From the NCBI GenBank assembly GCA_905233545.1, contig CAJOEV010000010.1, forward strand, positions 1 through 64,000: a stretch of 64,000 nt of DNA. The letters are read 5' to 3'. This document shows, one piece after another, positions 1 through 9,790 of this stretch (position 1 is the first letter of the stretch; the number at the start of each line of letters is the position of its first letter). A program made the translations under genes and the position numbers. Source of the DNA: an uncultured Eubacterium sp. Its GTDB lineage: Bacteria; Bacillota; Clostridia; Oscillospirales; Acutalibacteraceae. Below the pieces are notes generated by a model. The model searched no databases. It saw only the letters and a list, made by a program, of their open reading frames with translations, and was not told where the DNA came from.

Positions 1-35
1 CGTTCGTCCTGAGCCAGGATCAAACTCTTAAAACT
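1..35 (-). rRNA. 16S ribosomal RNA, 5' end only (gene continues off the left edge)
   Basis: Reverse complement of 1-28 is AGAGTTTGATCCTGGCTCAGGACGAACG, the conserved 16S 5' end (27F primer region). The exact mature 5' end is approximate. Confidence 0.96.
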
Positions 36-228
36 TTGTATCTAAACACCTCATCAGAGGCGCTCAAATCATTTCAAAAGCGATCAGCTCTTCGCTGTCG
101 TCTTCATTACTGCTTTGCTCTTTTCAGAGCAGGAGTTATTTAAACTCAATTTAATTAAATCGGGTTCCTTTTCATCGTTGTTTAATTTTCAAGGTCCTTG
201 CTGTTGCCGCTCAACAAACAGCTTGACT

Positions 229-257
229 ATAATAGCAGATTGAATTTCATTTGTCAA
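229..257 (-). promoter_or_regulatory. rrn promoter, sigma-A type
   Basis: Minus strand TTGACA (252-257), 17-nt spacer, TATTAT (229-234), about 190 nt upstream of the 16S 5' end. The leader contains GGACCTTGAAAATTAAACAA, which resembles a Firmicutes rrn boxA/leader motif. Confidence 0.85.
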
Positions 258-401
258 CAACTTTTTTCAAAAAATACCCATTTTTTTATATTGTAATATT
301 TGTTACAATTTTCTCATAATGTTATGGGAAAAATAAGTGCATAATATTGCAAAGTTTTCAACAATTATTTGCCATATATAATATGATTATAATTAATATA
401 C

Positions 402-430
402 TTGATTTAATTAATAACATTTGATATAAT
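402..430 (+). promoter_or_regulatory. sigma-A type promoter for metA
   Basis: TTGATT (402-407), 17-nt spacer, TATAAT (425-430), just upstream of the metA SD. Confidence 0.7.
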
Positions 431-461
431 GTCAATCAATATGATAAAGGAGGTGGATATT

Positions 462-1376
462 TTGCCTATCAGAATAGATAATGAACTCCCTGCTAAACAG
501 AGTCTTGAAATAGAGAATATATTTGTTATGAGCAATTTGCGCGCTGATACGCAGGATATCAGACCGCTTAAAATTATCATACTTAATTTAATGCCCACAA
601 AGCTCGTAACCGAAACACAGCTTTTAAGGCTGCTTTCAAACTCGCCTCTTCAGGTTGATATAGAATTTTTACAGGTTATTACTCACGAATCAAAGAATGT
701 TTCAAAAAGTCATATGGAAAAATTCTATCAGACCTTTGACGAGATAAAGAATAACAGGTATGACGGAATGATTGTTACAGGCGCACCTGTTGAACATCTT
801 GAATATGAAGAGGTTGACTACTGGGAAGAGCTTTGCGAAATTATGGAGTGGAGCAAAACAAATGTTTACTCAACGGTATACATATGCTGGGGTGCTCAGG
901 CAGGGCTTTATTATCACTATGGAATAAAAAAATACCCGACAGAGAAAAAGGTTTTCGGTGTTTTCCCCCACTACTCCCTTGATGAAACACATCCGCTTAT
1001 GAGAGGACTTGATGATTTATTCTATGTTCCCCATTCACGCCATACGGAAATAAGAATGAGTGACATAGCACAGGTTAAAGACTTACAGATTATCTCATAC
1101 AGCGAATATTCGGGTGTTCATATAATTTCGGATATGGACTGCAGAAAGTTCTTTATAACGGGTCACAGCGAATATGACAGGGACACTCTTGCTAAAGAGT
1201 ATTTCAGGGATATTGAAAAAGGTCTTGATATTGAAATGCCCTATAATTATTTTCCCAATAATGATATCAAGCGAGTTCCTCAGATGAACTGGAAGGGCGC
1301 AGCAAACATTATTTTTAACAACTGGCTTAATTATTTTGTATACCAGAAAACACCTTATGATTTAAGCACATTATAA
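462..1376 (+). CDS. metA: Homoserine O-acyltransferase (MetA family)
   Basis: MPIRIDNELPA..., ILNLMPTK, CWGAQAGLYYHYGI, GHSEYD motifs. Start set to TTG at 462 because AAAGGAGG (446-453) lies just upstream; the ATG at 429 falls inside the -10 box. Confidence 0.95.
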   Translation: MPIRIDNELPAKQSLEIENIFVMSNLRADTQDIRPLKIIILNLMPTKLVTETQLLRLLSNSPLQVDIEFLQVITHESKNVSKSHMEKFYQTFDEIKNNRYDGMIVTGAPVEHLEYEEVDYWEELCEIMEWSKTNVYSTVYICWGAQAGLYYHYGIKKYPTEKKVFGVFPHYSLDETHPLMRGLDDLFYVPHSRHTEIRMSDIAQVKDLQIISYSEYSGVHIISDMDCRKFFITGHSEYDRDTLAKEYFRDIEKGLDIEMPYNYFPNNDIKRVPQMNWKGAANIIFNNWLNYFVYQKTPYDLSTL

Positions 1377-1380
1377 TAAA

Positions 1381-1410
1381 AATGCTCTCGGTTTCCCGAG
1401 AGCATTTCTT
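1381..1410. terminator. Bidirectional intrinsic terminator between convergent genes
   Basis: AATGCTCTCGG-TTTC-CCGAGAGCATT perfect 11-bp stem with a T-rich tail on the + side. Confidence 0.9.
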
Positions 1411-2325
1411 TTATGCAAATGTTACTGTGCATTCTTTTCTGATTTTACCTTTAGCAGTTGGCTGCCATTTAGTTCCAAGCTTGATTTCAGATTCTTTTTT
1501 ATTAATCTTGATATCATTGAGTCTGGTGCAGTTGAAGAATGCATATTCACAAATCTCATTGATATTCTCACCAATATTCACTGCAGTTATCTTATCATCA
1601 TATGCAAAAGCGTCTTTGCCGATATACTCAATGGTTGCAGGCATTTCGAAATCCAACTGATCGTATGCCTGGAAGAAAGCTTTTTCTCCTATTGTTTTCA
1701 ATGTATTCGGAAAATGAGTTACATTGAGAAAATAGCACTTATAGAATGCTTTGGGAGCAATTGTTTCAACTCCGTCGGGTATATCATATGTAGGAACATC
1801 TTTATAATGTTCAATTTCTTCCTGATTCTTACCAATTTTGATTTTTTCCGTATCAAGAAGAACCTGACCGTATTTATCAAACTTAACGCCCTTTGCAGGA
1901 GGATAATAAACAATAGTTTTCATATCCTTTGAGAACAGCACACCATCAACTGAAGTAAAATACTCGTTTGCAGGGTCAACAATAAATTCAGTTAATCTCT
2001 GGTTATTTGTCATTGCCCATGTGCCAATTTCTTTTACATTTTTGCCAATGGTAATTTTGGTCAATGTTTCTGCATTACAAAGTCCGAAATCAGCGATTTT
2101 TGTAACAGGATAAGTTTTTCCGTCAATTTCGTATTCATCGGGAACAACATATTCGCTGATTGTTGTTCTGTCGGTATAACCGCTTATAGCAATTTCACCG
2201 TTTTCAACCTTAAACTTAGTACTGTCGAGCGGGTTAGTTGAAGTAAAACTGAGCTTACAGCCTGAAAAGCATGCAGCGATAAATGAGAAAGCAAGCAATA
2301 AAGTTATAGTTCTTTTAATTTTCAT
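1411..2325 (-). CDS. BspA-like leucine-rich-repeat lipoprotein
   Basis: Signal peptide with lipobox (FIAACFSGC); LRR_5-like repeats (VTKIADFGLCNAETLTKITIGKNVKEIG, ...YIGKDAFAYDDKITAVNIG). Confidence 0.85.
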   Translation of the reverse strand: MKIKRTITLLLAFSFIAACFSGCKLSFTSTNPLDSTKFKVENGEIAISGYTDRTTISEYVVPDEYEIDGKTYPVTKIADFGLCNAETLTKITIGKNVKEIGTWAMTNNQRLTEFIVDPANEYFTSVDGVLFSKDMKTIVYYPPAKGVKFDKYGQVLLDTEKIKIGKNQEEIEHYKDVPTYDIPDGVETIAPKAFYKCYFLNVTHFPNTLKTIGEKAFFQAYDQLDFEMPATIEYIGKDAFAYDDKITAVNIGENINEICEYAFFNCTRLNDIKINKKESEIKLGTKWQPTAKGKIRKECTVTFA

Positions 2326-4040
2326 TATGCTGTTACCTCCTCTGTTACTTCTTCTTCAACTACTTCGCCGTTTTCAAGCGCAGCCTTCTGTGCTGCTTCG
2401 CGCTCTGCAATTTCAGCAACGCATTTATCATGCATTTCTGCAGTAAGGTCGTAGAACAGGAACGGAAGTGTTGAAAGAATCAATCCGACAACGCCAAGAA
2501 TTACATATGTTTCCATAACGCTTGTGAATACAGTATTATCAAAGAGAACATCCCAGTCTGATGTGAATCCGCTAAGCTTGAAGAGAGCGGGAGCAACCAA
2601 TCCGAGAAGCGTTGCAACAGGTGTTGTAAACCATCCGAAAATGTTAATCATATTGTCGGCACGCTCACCTGTTTTCCACTGATGATAGTCAAGAATGTCC
2701 GCATTAAGACCATCGGTGATACCGTTACAAGCAGCAGACATACCGCTTCTGAGGAATATCATTAATGCAAGCAGCGGAACACTGTTACCGTTATGAAGTC
2801 CGAGAAGATATCCTGCAGTAATTATCATCCAAACTGTACGCAGGAAGATAATGGATTTCTTCTTATCAAATTTTTTAACCATAAGAGGAGTTAAAAGGTT
2901 ACCAGCAACCGAAGAAATACCAAGCAGGCTGATAATACCTGTAAACCACTCAATACGAAGTGAATAGATTAAGCAGTAGTTAATAACACCGTCTGCGATA
3001 GCATTCCACAAACCGAAGGTCGCAGCAATGTTAACAATCCAGAAATACTTGTTTTTAAGAAGCGTTTTAGCACTCTTCTTAAAGCTGATTTTCGGGGTTG
3101 CCTCTCTGTTTTCAGCAACTCTTTCCTTAACGCCGATAATAACAAAGCCCATAAGAACGCTTGCTATTGAAAGAATCGGAACAAATACCTGATATGATCT
3201 TACGCTAAGGTATCCACCTGTCTGCTGAATCATAATCGGGAATACGATTCTGAAAATTGAACGGAAGAAGCCAAGGAAAATAGCTCCGATTGAATAGTAC
3301 TTCTGACGCTCTACTGTGTTAGGAGTAATAAGAGCAATGATAGCCTTCGGGTTATCCTGATAAAGCATTGAGAATCTTGTTCTTAATGTAAACAGGAAGT
3401 GAAGAATAACAAGCTTTGTTGTGTACTCAAGTGTTGTAGGTACGAACGGAATAATACATGTAATTACTGCTACAGGTACTCCGTACATAACAAGGAATGG
3501 CTTATATCTTCCATACTTTTGACAGAACTTAGCTCTCAGGAACCAGTTCACAAGACCGCCCACACCTGTGATTACAAGGATATTTGCAACAATCTGAGGT
3601 AAACCTTTGATTATTGCTTCAAACGGTGCAGAAGGAATGAAATAGAATCCAACACCAACAATCGCGCACGCAATATATGAAATAGCAGCAACTTTTGCCT
3701 GACTCTTTGAAAGCTTACCTAAGTTTTCAAAAATCGTCATACCGATTGACTCAAGATAGAGCGTTGCATATTTAACAATGAGCGCAATAACGGTTATGAT
3801 GGTGAAATCCATCAGTTTGATTTCAAAAATCGATCCGCAAAGATATGTAGCTGAGAATACAACCGTATCATTACAGATAAATGTGAAACCGCAAATACCC
3901 ATCATACCAAAGCAGTACTGCAGGAACTCTTTGATATTTGTGTATTCGCCCGGTTTCGGAGTTTTCCAGTTAGTCTTCAAGGCTTGAAATAAATTGTCGA
4001 CTATCTGTTTTAGTGACTTTTTTTCTTTAGTTTCTCCCAT
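2325..4040 (-). CDS. MFS transporter, GPH (glycoside-pentoside-hexuronide) cation symporter-like
   Basis: 571 aa polytopic protein with MFS_2-like pattern (KRADNMINIFGWF-type segment, GISSVAGNLLTPLMVKKFDKKK). Confidence 0.8.
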   Translation of the reverse strand: MGETKEKKSLKQIVDNLFQALKTNWKTPKPGEYTNIKEFLQYCFGMMGICGFTFICNDTVVFSATYLCGSIFEIKLMDFTIITVIALIVKYATLYLESIGMTIFENLGKLSKSQAKVAAISYIACAIVGVGFYFIPSAPFEAIIKGLPQIVANILVITGVGGLVNWFLRAKFCQKYGRYKPFLVMYGVPVAVITCIIPFVPTTLEYTTKLVILHFLFTLRTRFSMLYQDNPKAIIALITPNTVERQKYYSIGAIFLGFFRSIFRIVFPIMIQQTGGYLSVRSYQVFVPILSIASVLMGFVIIGVKERVAENREATPKISFKKSAKTLLKNKYFWIVNIAATFGLWNAIADGVINYCLIYSLRIEWFTGIISLLGISSVAGNLLTPLMVKKFDKKKSIIFLRTVWMIITAGYLLGLHNGNSVPLLALMIFLRSGMSAACNGITDGLNADILDYHQWKTGERADNMINIFGWFTTPVATLLGLVAPALFKLSGFTSDWDVLFDNTVFTSVMETYVILGVVGLILSTLPFLFYDLTAEMHDKCVAEIAEREAAQKAALENGEVVEEEVTEEVTA

Positions 4041-4131
4041 AGGGACTCCCCTTTCTTACTTAGTCCATTATATTATATATAATAATATACAATTTTTCAA
4101 GATAAAATAATGCCTTTTTGTTAAAAACATC

Positions 4132-4170
4132 AAAAAAAGCGTTTTCAAAGAAAGATTTCCTTGAAAACGC
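4132..4170 (-). terminator. Intrinsic terminator downstream of the WYL regulator gene
   Basis: Minus strand GCGTTTTCAA...TTGAAAACGC stem followed by T7. Confidence 0.9.
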
Positions 4171-4176
4171 ATTAGA

Positions 4177-5166
4177 TTATTTATAAAGGTTTGAAATTCT
4201 TGTTGCTCTGTCTTTTACAGAATCTGCAAGCGATTTTGGCTGAAGTACTTTTATCTTATCGCCGAAATTCATTATCCACGAAACAAGTCCGTCTGAAACA
4301 GCTGCATCAATTTCAGTTTTGAAATGTTCTGTATCCACAGCTGTGAGCGGAACTTTTGCACCGAATCTATCCATAATCTCTTCTCTGAGTTCTAAATCAC
4401 AGAGCAGCTCAACCTTCGTATTAACGCCGGTAAACATATTAAACATCTTTGCAGAATAATCTGCAACATCAAATGTGTTTTTATATTCACTGACCTCTTC
4501 AAAAGGTCTTGCCTTGTCTTCAAGAAGAGAAACCTTTTTCATTCGGTCGAGTCTTAAATTCATAAGGTTGTCGTATTTTTCATTATTGCATACAAGATAG
4601 TAGTGGTCATCCTGCCAAATCAGAGCATAGGGAGAAACAGTAAATGTCTTTTCTGTATAAGATTTCTTATTCTCTTTATCAATGTTTCTTCTCTTATATT
4701 TGAACGAAACCTTTACTTTTTTAATAATTGCATCATTAAGTGCATCAATAACATAGTATATTTCTTCATTATCGCACTTAGTATCGGCATCAATATAAAC
4801 CTGAGAAACCAATTCATCTGCCTGATTCTTTGAAACAAGAGTTTCAAGCTTTTCAACAAGACTCTGTGTTTTGTTCGGAGTAATAAATCCTGCAGAAGTT
4901 ACTGCATCAATAAGAAGGCGAACTTCGGGAAGTTCAAACTTTCTCGAAGCAAGGAAAAAACCTTTTTTCGGAGAATATGTTCTTACAATGTCAAATCCAA
5001 CGCTTTTTAAAACCGCAATATCAGCGTATATTGATTTTCTTTCGCAGAACATTCCGTCCTTCATTAATAAATCGATTAAATCGGTTGTTGAAAGCGGATT
5101 ATTTTCATCCGAGAATTCAACTAAATATTTATAAATTAACAGTGTTTTTGTTTTGGAACTAGCCAT
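4177..5166 (-). CDS. WYL-domain transcriptional regulator with N-terminal HTH
   Basis: N-terminal winged-helix region, central SPYALIWQDDHYYLVCNNEKYDNLMNLRLDRM WYL-type segment. Confidence 0.88.
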   Translation of the reverse strand: MASSKTKTLLIYKYLVEFSDENNPLSTTDLIDLLMKDGMFCERKSIYADIAVLKSVGFDIVRTYSPKKGFFLASRKFELPEVRLLIDAVTSAGFITPNKTQSLVEKLETLVSKNQADELVSQVYIDADTKCDNEEIYYVIDALNDAIIKKVKVSFKYKRRNIDKENKKSYTEKTFTVSPYALIWQDDHYYLVCNNEKYDNLMNLRLDRMKKVSLLEDKARPFEEVSEYKNTFDVADYSAKMFNMFTGVNTKVELLCDLELREEIMDRFGAKVPLTAVDTEHFKTEIDAAVSDGLVSWIMNFGDKIKVLQPKSLADSVKDRATRISNLYK

Positions 5167-5192
5167 TTATCATCACCTCGAAAGGCATTATA

Positions 5193-6692
5193 TCATAAGT
5201 TATTTAACATTTCAACAATATGTCGAAAAACGGGTGCACAATCTTTACTTCCGCTGTTTGCATCTTCACACATAACAACAATTGCATATTTTGGATTGTC
5301 ATATGGATATACACCTGCAAACCATGCATTTAACAGTTCTCTGTTATTTTTATACTGACCTGTTTGTGCTGTTGCTGTTTTGCCTGCTGATTTTTCATTT
5401 ATATCCTCAGCATTCTTTCCCGTTCCGTTTGTTACAACATATCTTAGATATTCAATTAACATTTTGCAGTTTTCCTTTTTAAAAAGCTCTTTTTCTTTAG
5501 AATATTCTATTTCTTTCGATTCACCGCTGTCATATTTTTCATTTAAAGCAAATTTAACCTGATTTTTTCTACCCTCGTTTGCAATAGTACAAAGCGCATA
5601 GCACATATGAAGCGGTGAAACCGTCAGTTTACCCTGACCGAAACCGAATAGAGCAAGCTGACCGTTTAAACTCAGTTCTTCTTCACTTGGAAGATTAGAA
5701 TGTTCAACACACCAACTATTATATAATACTATATCCTCATTAAATCCGAGTTTTATTGCTGTATTCAATATTTTTTCTTTACCCAGCTTTAACGCGAGAT
5801 TCACGAAATAGCAATTACAAGAATTAGCAAGTGCAGCACTCAGTCCCTGAAAAGAATGAGCATTATTATTCTGGCAAGAAAACTCAGTATCTCCAACTGT
5901 TGTTTTACCGTTGCAGGAATAGTAAAAGTCAATATTGTTTTCAAGCGCACACAAGGCAACAATGATTTTAAATACAGAACCTGCGCTGTACTGTTCAAAA
6001 CATTTGTTTACATAACTTGAATCGGGTTTAGTTATACATGAGAGAATTGATGATGAATTAACATCCATAATTACTATACAACCGCTGTTAATTGACTTTG
6101 ATGCTTCTGCTGCGCATTTTTCTACATCCTTATTTATTGTAGTTTTCAATCCCTTTAAAGAACTCTTCTTTTCTTCAAAAATTTCTCCCTCTGAGCCCTG
6201 AAGCATTCTGCCCAACGCATCTGTTGAATAGCGAATCTTTTTAACTTTATACGAATCGAGATAATTAAAAAGTCCTGATGATGAACTCAACAAAAGCTGA
6301 TTTGAAATTAGTTTATTGCCATATGTTTTATATACTTTTATATACTTTGCATTTGATATTTTTTGCTTGTTTACTTCTTTAATTATCGGATATCCCTGTT
6401 TTAATTCATTAGTTATTTTGCTAATTTCTGAGGAAGAAAACAAATTATGCAAATCTGTAATAGTTCTTGTATTCGGTTTAAGCACTGCAATGTATTTTTC
6501 AGTATTATTGGTCATTTTCTCACCGCCGCTATAAAATACGGTTGGATATTGTTTTTCAATGGTTAAAACATAACTGTTATTAACACTTGAAACCGAAAAG
6601 TTTCTGCTGAAAATAATATATCCAACTCTTCCGAGCAACGAGCTTATCAAGAACACAATAACAAAACTAAGACAAGAAATCCTCTTTTTCAT
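5193..6692 (-). CDS. Class B penicillin-binding protein (transpeptidase)
   Basis: SxxK (AGSVFK), SxN (ANSCNCYF), KTA at the KTG position (AGKTATAQTG); N-terminal TM segment. Confidence 0.88.
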   Translation of the reverse strand: MKKRISCLSFVIVFLISSLLGRVGYIIFSRNFSVSSVNNSYVLTIEKQYPTVFYSGGEKMTNNTEKYIAVLKPNTRTITDLHNLFSSSEISKITNELKQGYPIIKEVNKQKISNAKYIKVYKTYGNKLISNQLLLSSSSGLFNYLDSYKVKKIRYSTDALGRMLQGSEGEIFEEKKSSLKGLKTTINKDVEKCAAEASKSINSGCIVIMDVNSSSILSCITKPDSSYVNKCFEQYSAGSVFKIIVALCALENNIDFYYSCNGKTTVGDTEFSCQNNNAHSFQGLSAALANSCNCYFVNLALKLGKEKILNTAIKLGFNEDIVLYNSWCVEHSNLPSEEELSLNGQLALFGFGQGKLTVSPLHMCYALCTIANEGRKNQVKFALNEKYDSGESKEIEYSKEKELFKKENCKMLIEYLRYVVTNGTGKNAEDINEKSAGKTATAQTGQYKNNRELLNAWFAGVYPYDNPKYAIVVMCEDANSGSKDCAPVFRHIVEMLNNL

Positions 6693-6697
6693 AACAA

Positions 6698-6728
6698 AAC
6701 CCTCCCGTATATTATTTACAGGAGGGTT
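6698..6728 (-). promoter_or_regulatory. Hairpin occluding the SD of the PBP gene
   Basis: Minus strand AACCCTCC (6728-6721) pairs perfectly with GGAGGGTT (6705-6698); the GGAGGG arm is the SD 7 nt before the ATG at 6692. Confidence 0.55.
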
Positions 6729-6736
6729 GTTATTTA

Positions 6737-7969
6737 TTATTTTCGTTCAACTCTTAAAATAGCATCAGGTGAAATTTCAACATCGCATTTGAACGAATAA
6801 ACATCAGTTGCCTTATTTGCAACCTCACAGAATTCACCGTCATTTTCATTATATAGTTCTTCAACTATAATTCTGTATGGTTTTTTACCGGGCTCGACGA
6901 CTTCAAGAGTATCGCCCTGATAGAATCTGTTTCTCTGGTCAACAATAAGTCTTCCGTTTTCATACGACCTATACAAAGCGCAAACATCCCAGTTTCTTAT
7001 ATATCCGCCCGAGTTTAATACCTGTCCGTTTTTGAGCTCTCCGAAATTAAATCCGCTTGTGTATTCCCTGTGGCTCATTTTTTCCATTTCATCAAGAATC
7101 CACTGTGATGGAATGAACTCAGCCTTCCTTCCGGATTTCAAGTATTCATCCAGAGCGTTTCTATATGCATATGTGACAATTGCGGTATAGTATTCACTTT
7201 TAGCTCTGCCTTCAATTTTAAAGGAATCAATTCCGGCTCTGTCAAGCTCGGGTATATGATTAATCATACATAAATCCCTGGAATTGAAGATATATGTTCC
7301 GCTTTCATCCTGGTTAATCGGAAAGTATTCGCCCGGCCTTTTCTCTTCAACAAGTGAATACTTCCATCTGCATGGCTGAGCACAGTCCCCTCTGTTCGGG
7401 TCTCTTCCCACCATATAGTCGGATAGTATGCATCTTCCGCTGAAGGACATACACATTGCACCGTGAATAAAAACTTCTATTTCAAGGTTCGGATTTGTTT
7501 TATCCCTGATTTCTTTGATTTCATCAAGCGACAGTTCTCTTGCAGTTACAATTCTTTTTGCACCGAGCTCATATAGAGCATTTGCGCTTTCGTAATTTAC
7601 AATACCAACCTGGGTTGACATATGTATATCAACATCAGGAGCATATTTCTTTGCAAGTGAAAGAACGCCCATATCGGCAATTATCAGTGCATCCGCTTTG
7701 ATTGAAGCGATATATTTTAAATATTCGGGGAGAAAAGGAAGTTCCTTGTTTCTTGGAAGCGTGTTACAGGTAATATAGATTTTTTTACCCATTGAATGTG
7801 CTAATTCAACAGCTTCCTTCAGCTTTTCATAGCTGAAATTTGAAGGATTTGTTCTCATTCCGAACATCTCACCGCCGAGGTAGACAGCGTCTGCACCGAA
7901 TTTTAAAGCCAGTTTAAGTCTTTCAAAATCGCCTGCAGGAGATAATAATTCAAGGTTCTGATTTGCCAT
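6737..7969 (-). CDS. U32 family peptidase / tRNA hydroxylation protein TrhP-like
   Basis: U32 signature EVFIHGAMCMSFSGRCILSDYMVGRDPNRGDCAQPCRWKY; N-terminal ELLSPAGDFERLKLALKFGADAVYLGG. Confidence 0.93.
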   Translation of the reverse strand: MANQNLELLSPAGDFERLKLALKFGADAVYLGGEMFGMRTNPSNFSYEKLKEAVELAHSMGKKIYITCNTLPRNKELPFLPEYLKYIASIKADALIIADMGVLSLAKKYAPDVDIHMSTQVGIVNYESANALYELGAKRIVTARELSLDEIKEIRDKTNPNLEIEVFIHGAMCMSFSGRCILSDYMVGRDPNRGDCAQPCRWKYSLVEEKRPGEYFPINQDESGTYIFNSRDLCMINHIPELDRAGIDSFKIEGRAKSEYYTAIVTYAYRNALDEYLKSGRKAEFIPSQWILDEMEKMSHREYTSGFNFGELKNGQVLNSGGYIRNWDVCALYRSYENGRLIVDQRNRFYQGDTLEVVEPGKKPYRIIVEELYNENDGEFCEVANKATDVYSFKCDVEISPDAILRVERK

Positions 7970-7983
7970 ATTAACTCCAATAA

Positions 7984-9228
7984 TTAGTACTCAAGATACG
8001 GAGCATACTGCTGTACCTTAGACTTGAACTCGGCAGGTGTTGTTGCGGTATACATCTTGCCCTTTGTATCGTGGAAGAAGAATTTTGCATTCGTGTCACT
8101 CGGATAGAGTGCAGCTTCAATTGCCTTCTGACCAGGATTACTGATGGGACCTGCGGGCAATCCGACAACAGTTGACTTGTTATTAGTGTTATAGTATGCC
8201 ATATAGTACTCAGAGGTATGAGCAGAAGTTGATGAAAGAGCGGGCGCAACCTTGTTAGTAATGTAGTCAGCAGTTGACTGACATCCGAGTGTCGGGAAGC
8301 TTGCCTTGTCATCAAGTCTGTTATGAATGATTGCAGAGATAGTTTTCATCTGCTCATCATTTGCAGCTTCCTTCTGAATGATGGAAGCAATAATTATAAC
8401 CTCATGATATGAAAGTCCCATTTCTTCTGCACGGTTTCTGTATTTCTTAGTAAACTTATCCTCTCCGTTTTTGAGGAATTTTCTTACAACGGCAGCAGGA
8501 TTTTCATCAAGATAGAATTCATAGGTATCCGGGAATAGATAACCCTCAAGTCTGTATGGAACAGAATCCTTAGACTTCAAATCACTTACAAGTGAATATG
8601 TGTAATCGGTTGACTCAATAGCTTTAATAAGAGCCTGTTTATCGCACACATCATTATCACTCAGTTTGGTAACAATTTCAGGTACGGTATAGCCTTCTGG
8701 AAATGTCAGTGTTACAGTTTCACCTGTAAGGTTTTCACCCTGCAGAGCAATAAGCATTCCTTCAAGTCCCATTTTACCGTTTAAGTAATATATTCCTGCG
8801 TCATAGGGACCGCCTATTGAAGATGAGCTTATTACCTTATCACGAAGTGCAACAAAGAGTTTGCAGAAATTCTTGCACTTAATGAGTCCGCTGTCGCTAA
8901 GCACATCAATTGCATCGTTACTTGATTTAACCTGCTGGTCAAACGAAATGGTAACAGAAGATTTTGTTTTGGTGATTGCAAGAATGTCATTCATGCAGAA
9001 AATTGCATAAATCGAAAGTACCATTGACGTAACAATAACAGCAATGAAGAATACATATGTTGAGCCAACACCGCTGCTTCTTTTCTTCTTTTTCCTCTTT
9101 CCTTTTTCACTTCTTTTCGAATTGGCATTTGAATTCTCTGCGGAATCAGCCTGATTCGAAAAATACACATCATTATTCTGTGTTTTGTTATTACCGTTAA
9201 ATGCAAAATTATCCATGTCTACCTCCAT
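7984..9228 (-). CDS. mltG: Endolytic transglycosylase MltG (YceG-like)
   Basis: N-terminal TM; EGYLFPDTYEF, IIASIIQKEA, FHNRLD-type (IIHNRLDDKASFPTLGCQSTADY) motifs. Confidence 0.93.
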   Translation of the reverse strand: MEVDMDNFAFNGNNKTQNNDVYFSNQADSAENSNANSKRSEKGKRKKKKRSSGVGSTYVFFIAVIVTSMVLSIYAIFCMNDILAITKTKSSVTISFDQQVKSSNDAIDVLSDSGLIKCKNFCKLFVALRDKVISSSSIGGPYDAGIYYLNGKMGLEGMLIALQGENLTGETVTLTFPEGYTVPEIVTKLSDNDVCDKQALIKAIESTDYTYSLVSDLKSKDSVPYRLEGYLFPDTYEFYLDENPAAVVRKFLKNGEDKFTKKYRNRAEEMGLSYHEVIIIASIIQKEAANDEQMKTISAIIHNRLDDKASFPTLGCQSTADYITNKVAPALSSTSAHTSEYYMAYYNTNNKSTVVGLPAGPISNPGQKAIEAALYPSDTNAKFFFHDTKGKMYTATTPAEFKSKVQQYAPYLEY

Positions 9229-9790
9229 TACTGCATTTAATTATTCTGCTTTGTGTAATAATTATATCAACGCTTTTATCATATTCATCACGCGGAACAC
9301 TATCAACAAGCATTTCATCATAACATAGTCCCGCTGAAATTGAATTAAATCTGCTCAGAAATCTGTCGTAATATCCTTTGCCGTAACCAAGTCTGAAACC
9401 CTGTTCATCAAACATCATTCCGGGAACAATAAGAAATGAATCTGAAAAATCACTCAGCATTTCACATTCATCAGTTTTAGGCTCTCTTACATTAAAGCTG
9501 CCCGTCTCAAGCTGAGTTAATGAATTAATCAGATAGAAATCCATATTTCCGTTGCTATCCTTACAATACGGAACAGCAACTTTTTTGCCGAGATTTAAAG
9601 CATTGGTAATTATTTCATAGGTTTCAATTTCATTTCTTAAAGAAACATAAATCAAAACTTTTTTTGCGTTTTTATACATTTCAAGATTGAAAAGACTCTC
9701 TGCAATATTTGCATTTTTTGTTTCTTTATCGGAAATCTTCTCTCTTTTCTCTCTTGCATTTTTTCTTAATTCACTTTTTAATTCTTGCAT
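9209..9790 (-). CDS. 5-formyltetrahydrofolate cyclo-ligase
   Basis: Motifs VPGMMFDEQGFRLGYGKGYYDRFL. Confidence 0.92.
   Translation of the reverse strand: MQELKSELRKNAREKREKISDKETKNANIAESLFNLEMYKNAKKVLIYVSLRNEIETYEIITNALNLGKKVAVPYCKDSNGNMDFYLINSLTQLETGSFNVREPKTDECEMLSDFSDSFLIVPGMMFDEQGFRLGYGKGYYDRFLSRFNSISAGLCYDEMLVDSVPRDEYDKSVDIIITQSRIIKCSNGGRHG

Noticed and set aside
407-598. 63-aa minus strand ORF over the metA start
   Set aside because: Antisense shadow ORF overlapping the metA promoter and 5' coding region.
1382-1660. 92-aa + strand ORF
   Set aside because: Antisense to the BspA-like lipoprotein and begins inside the terminator hairpin; no SD or recognisable domain.
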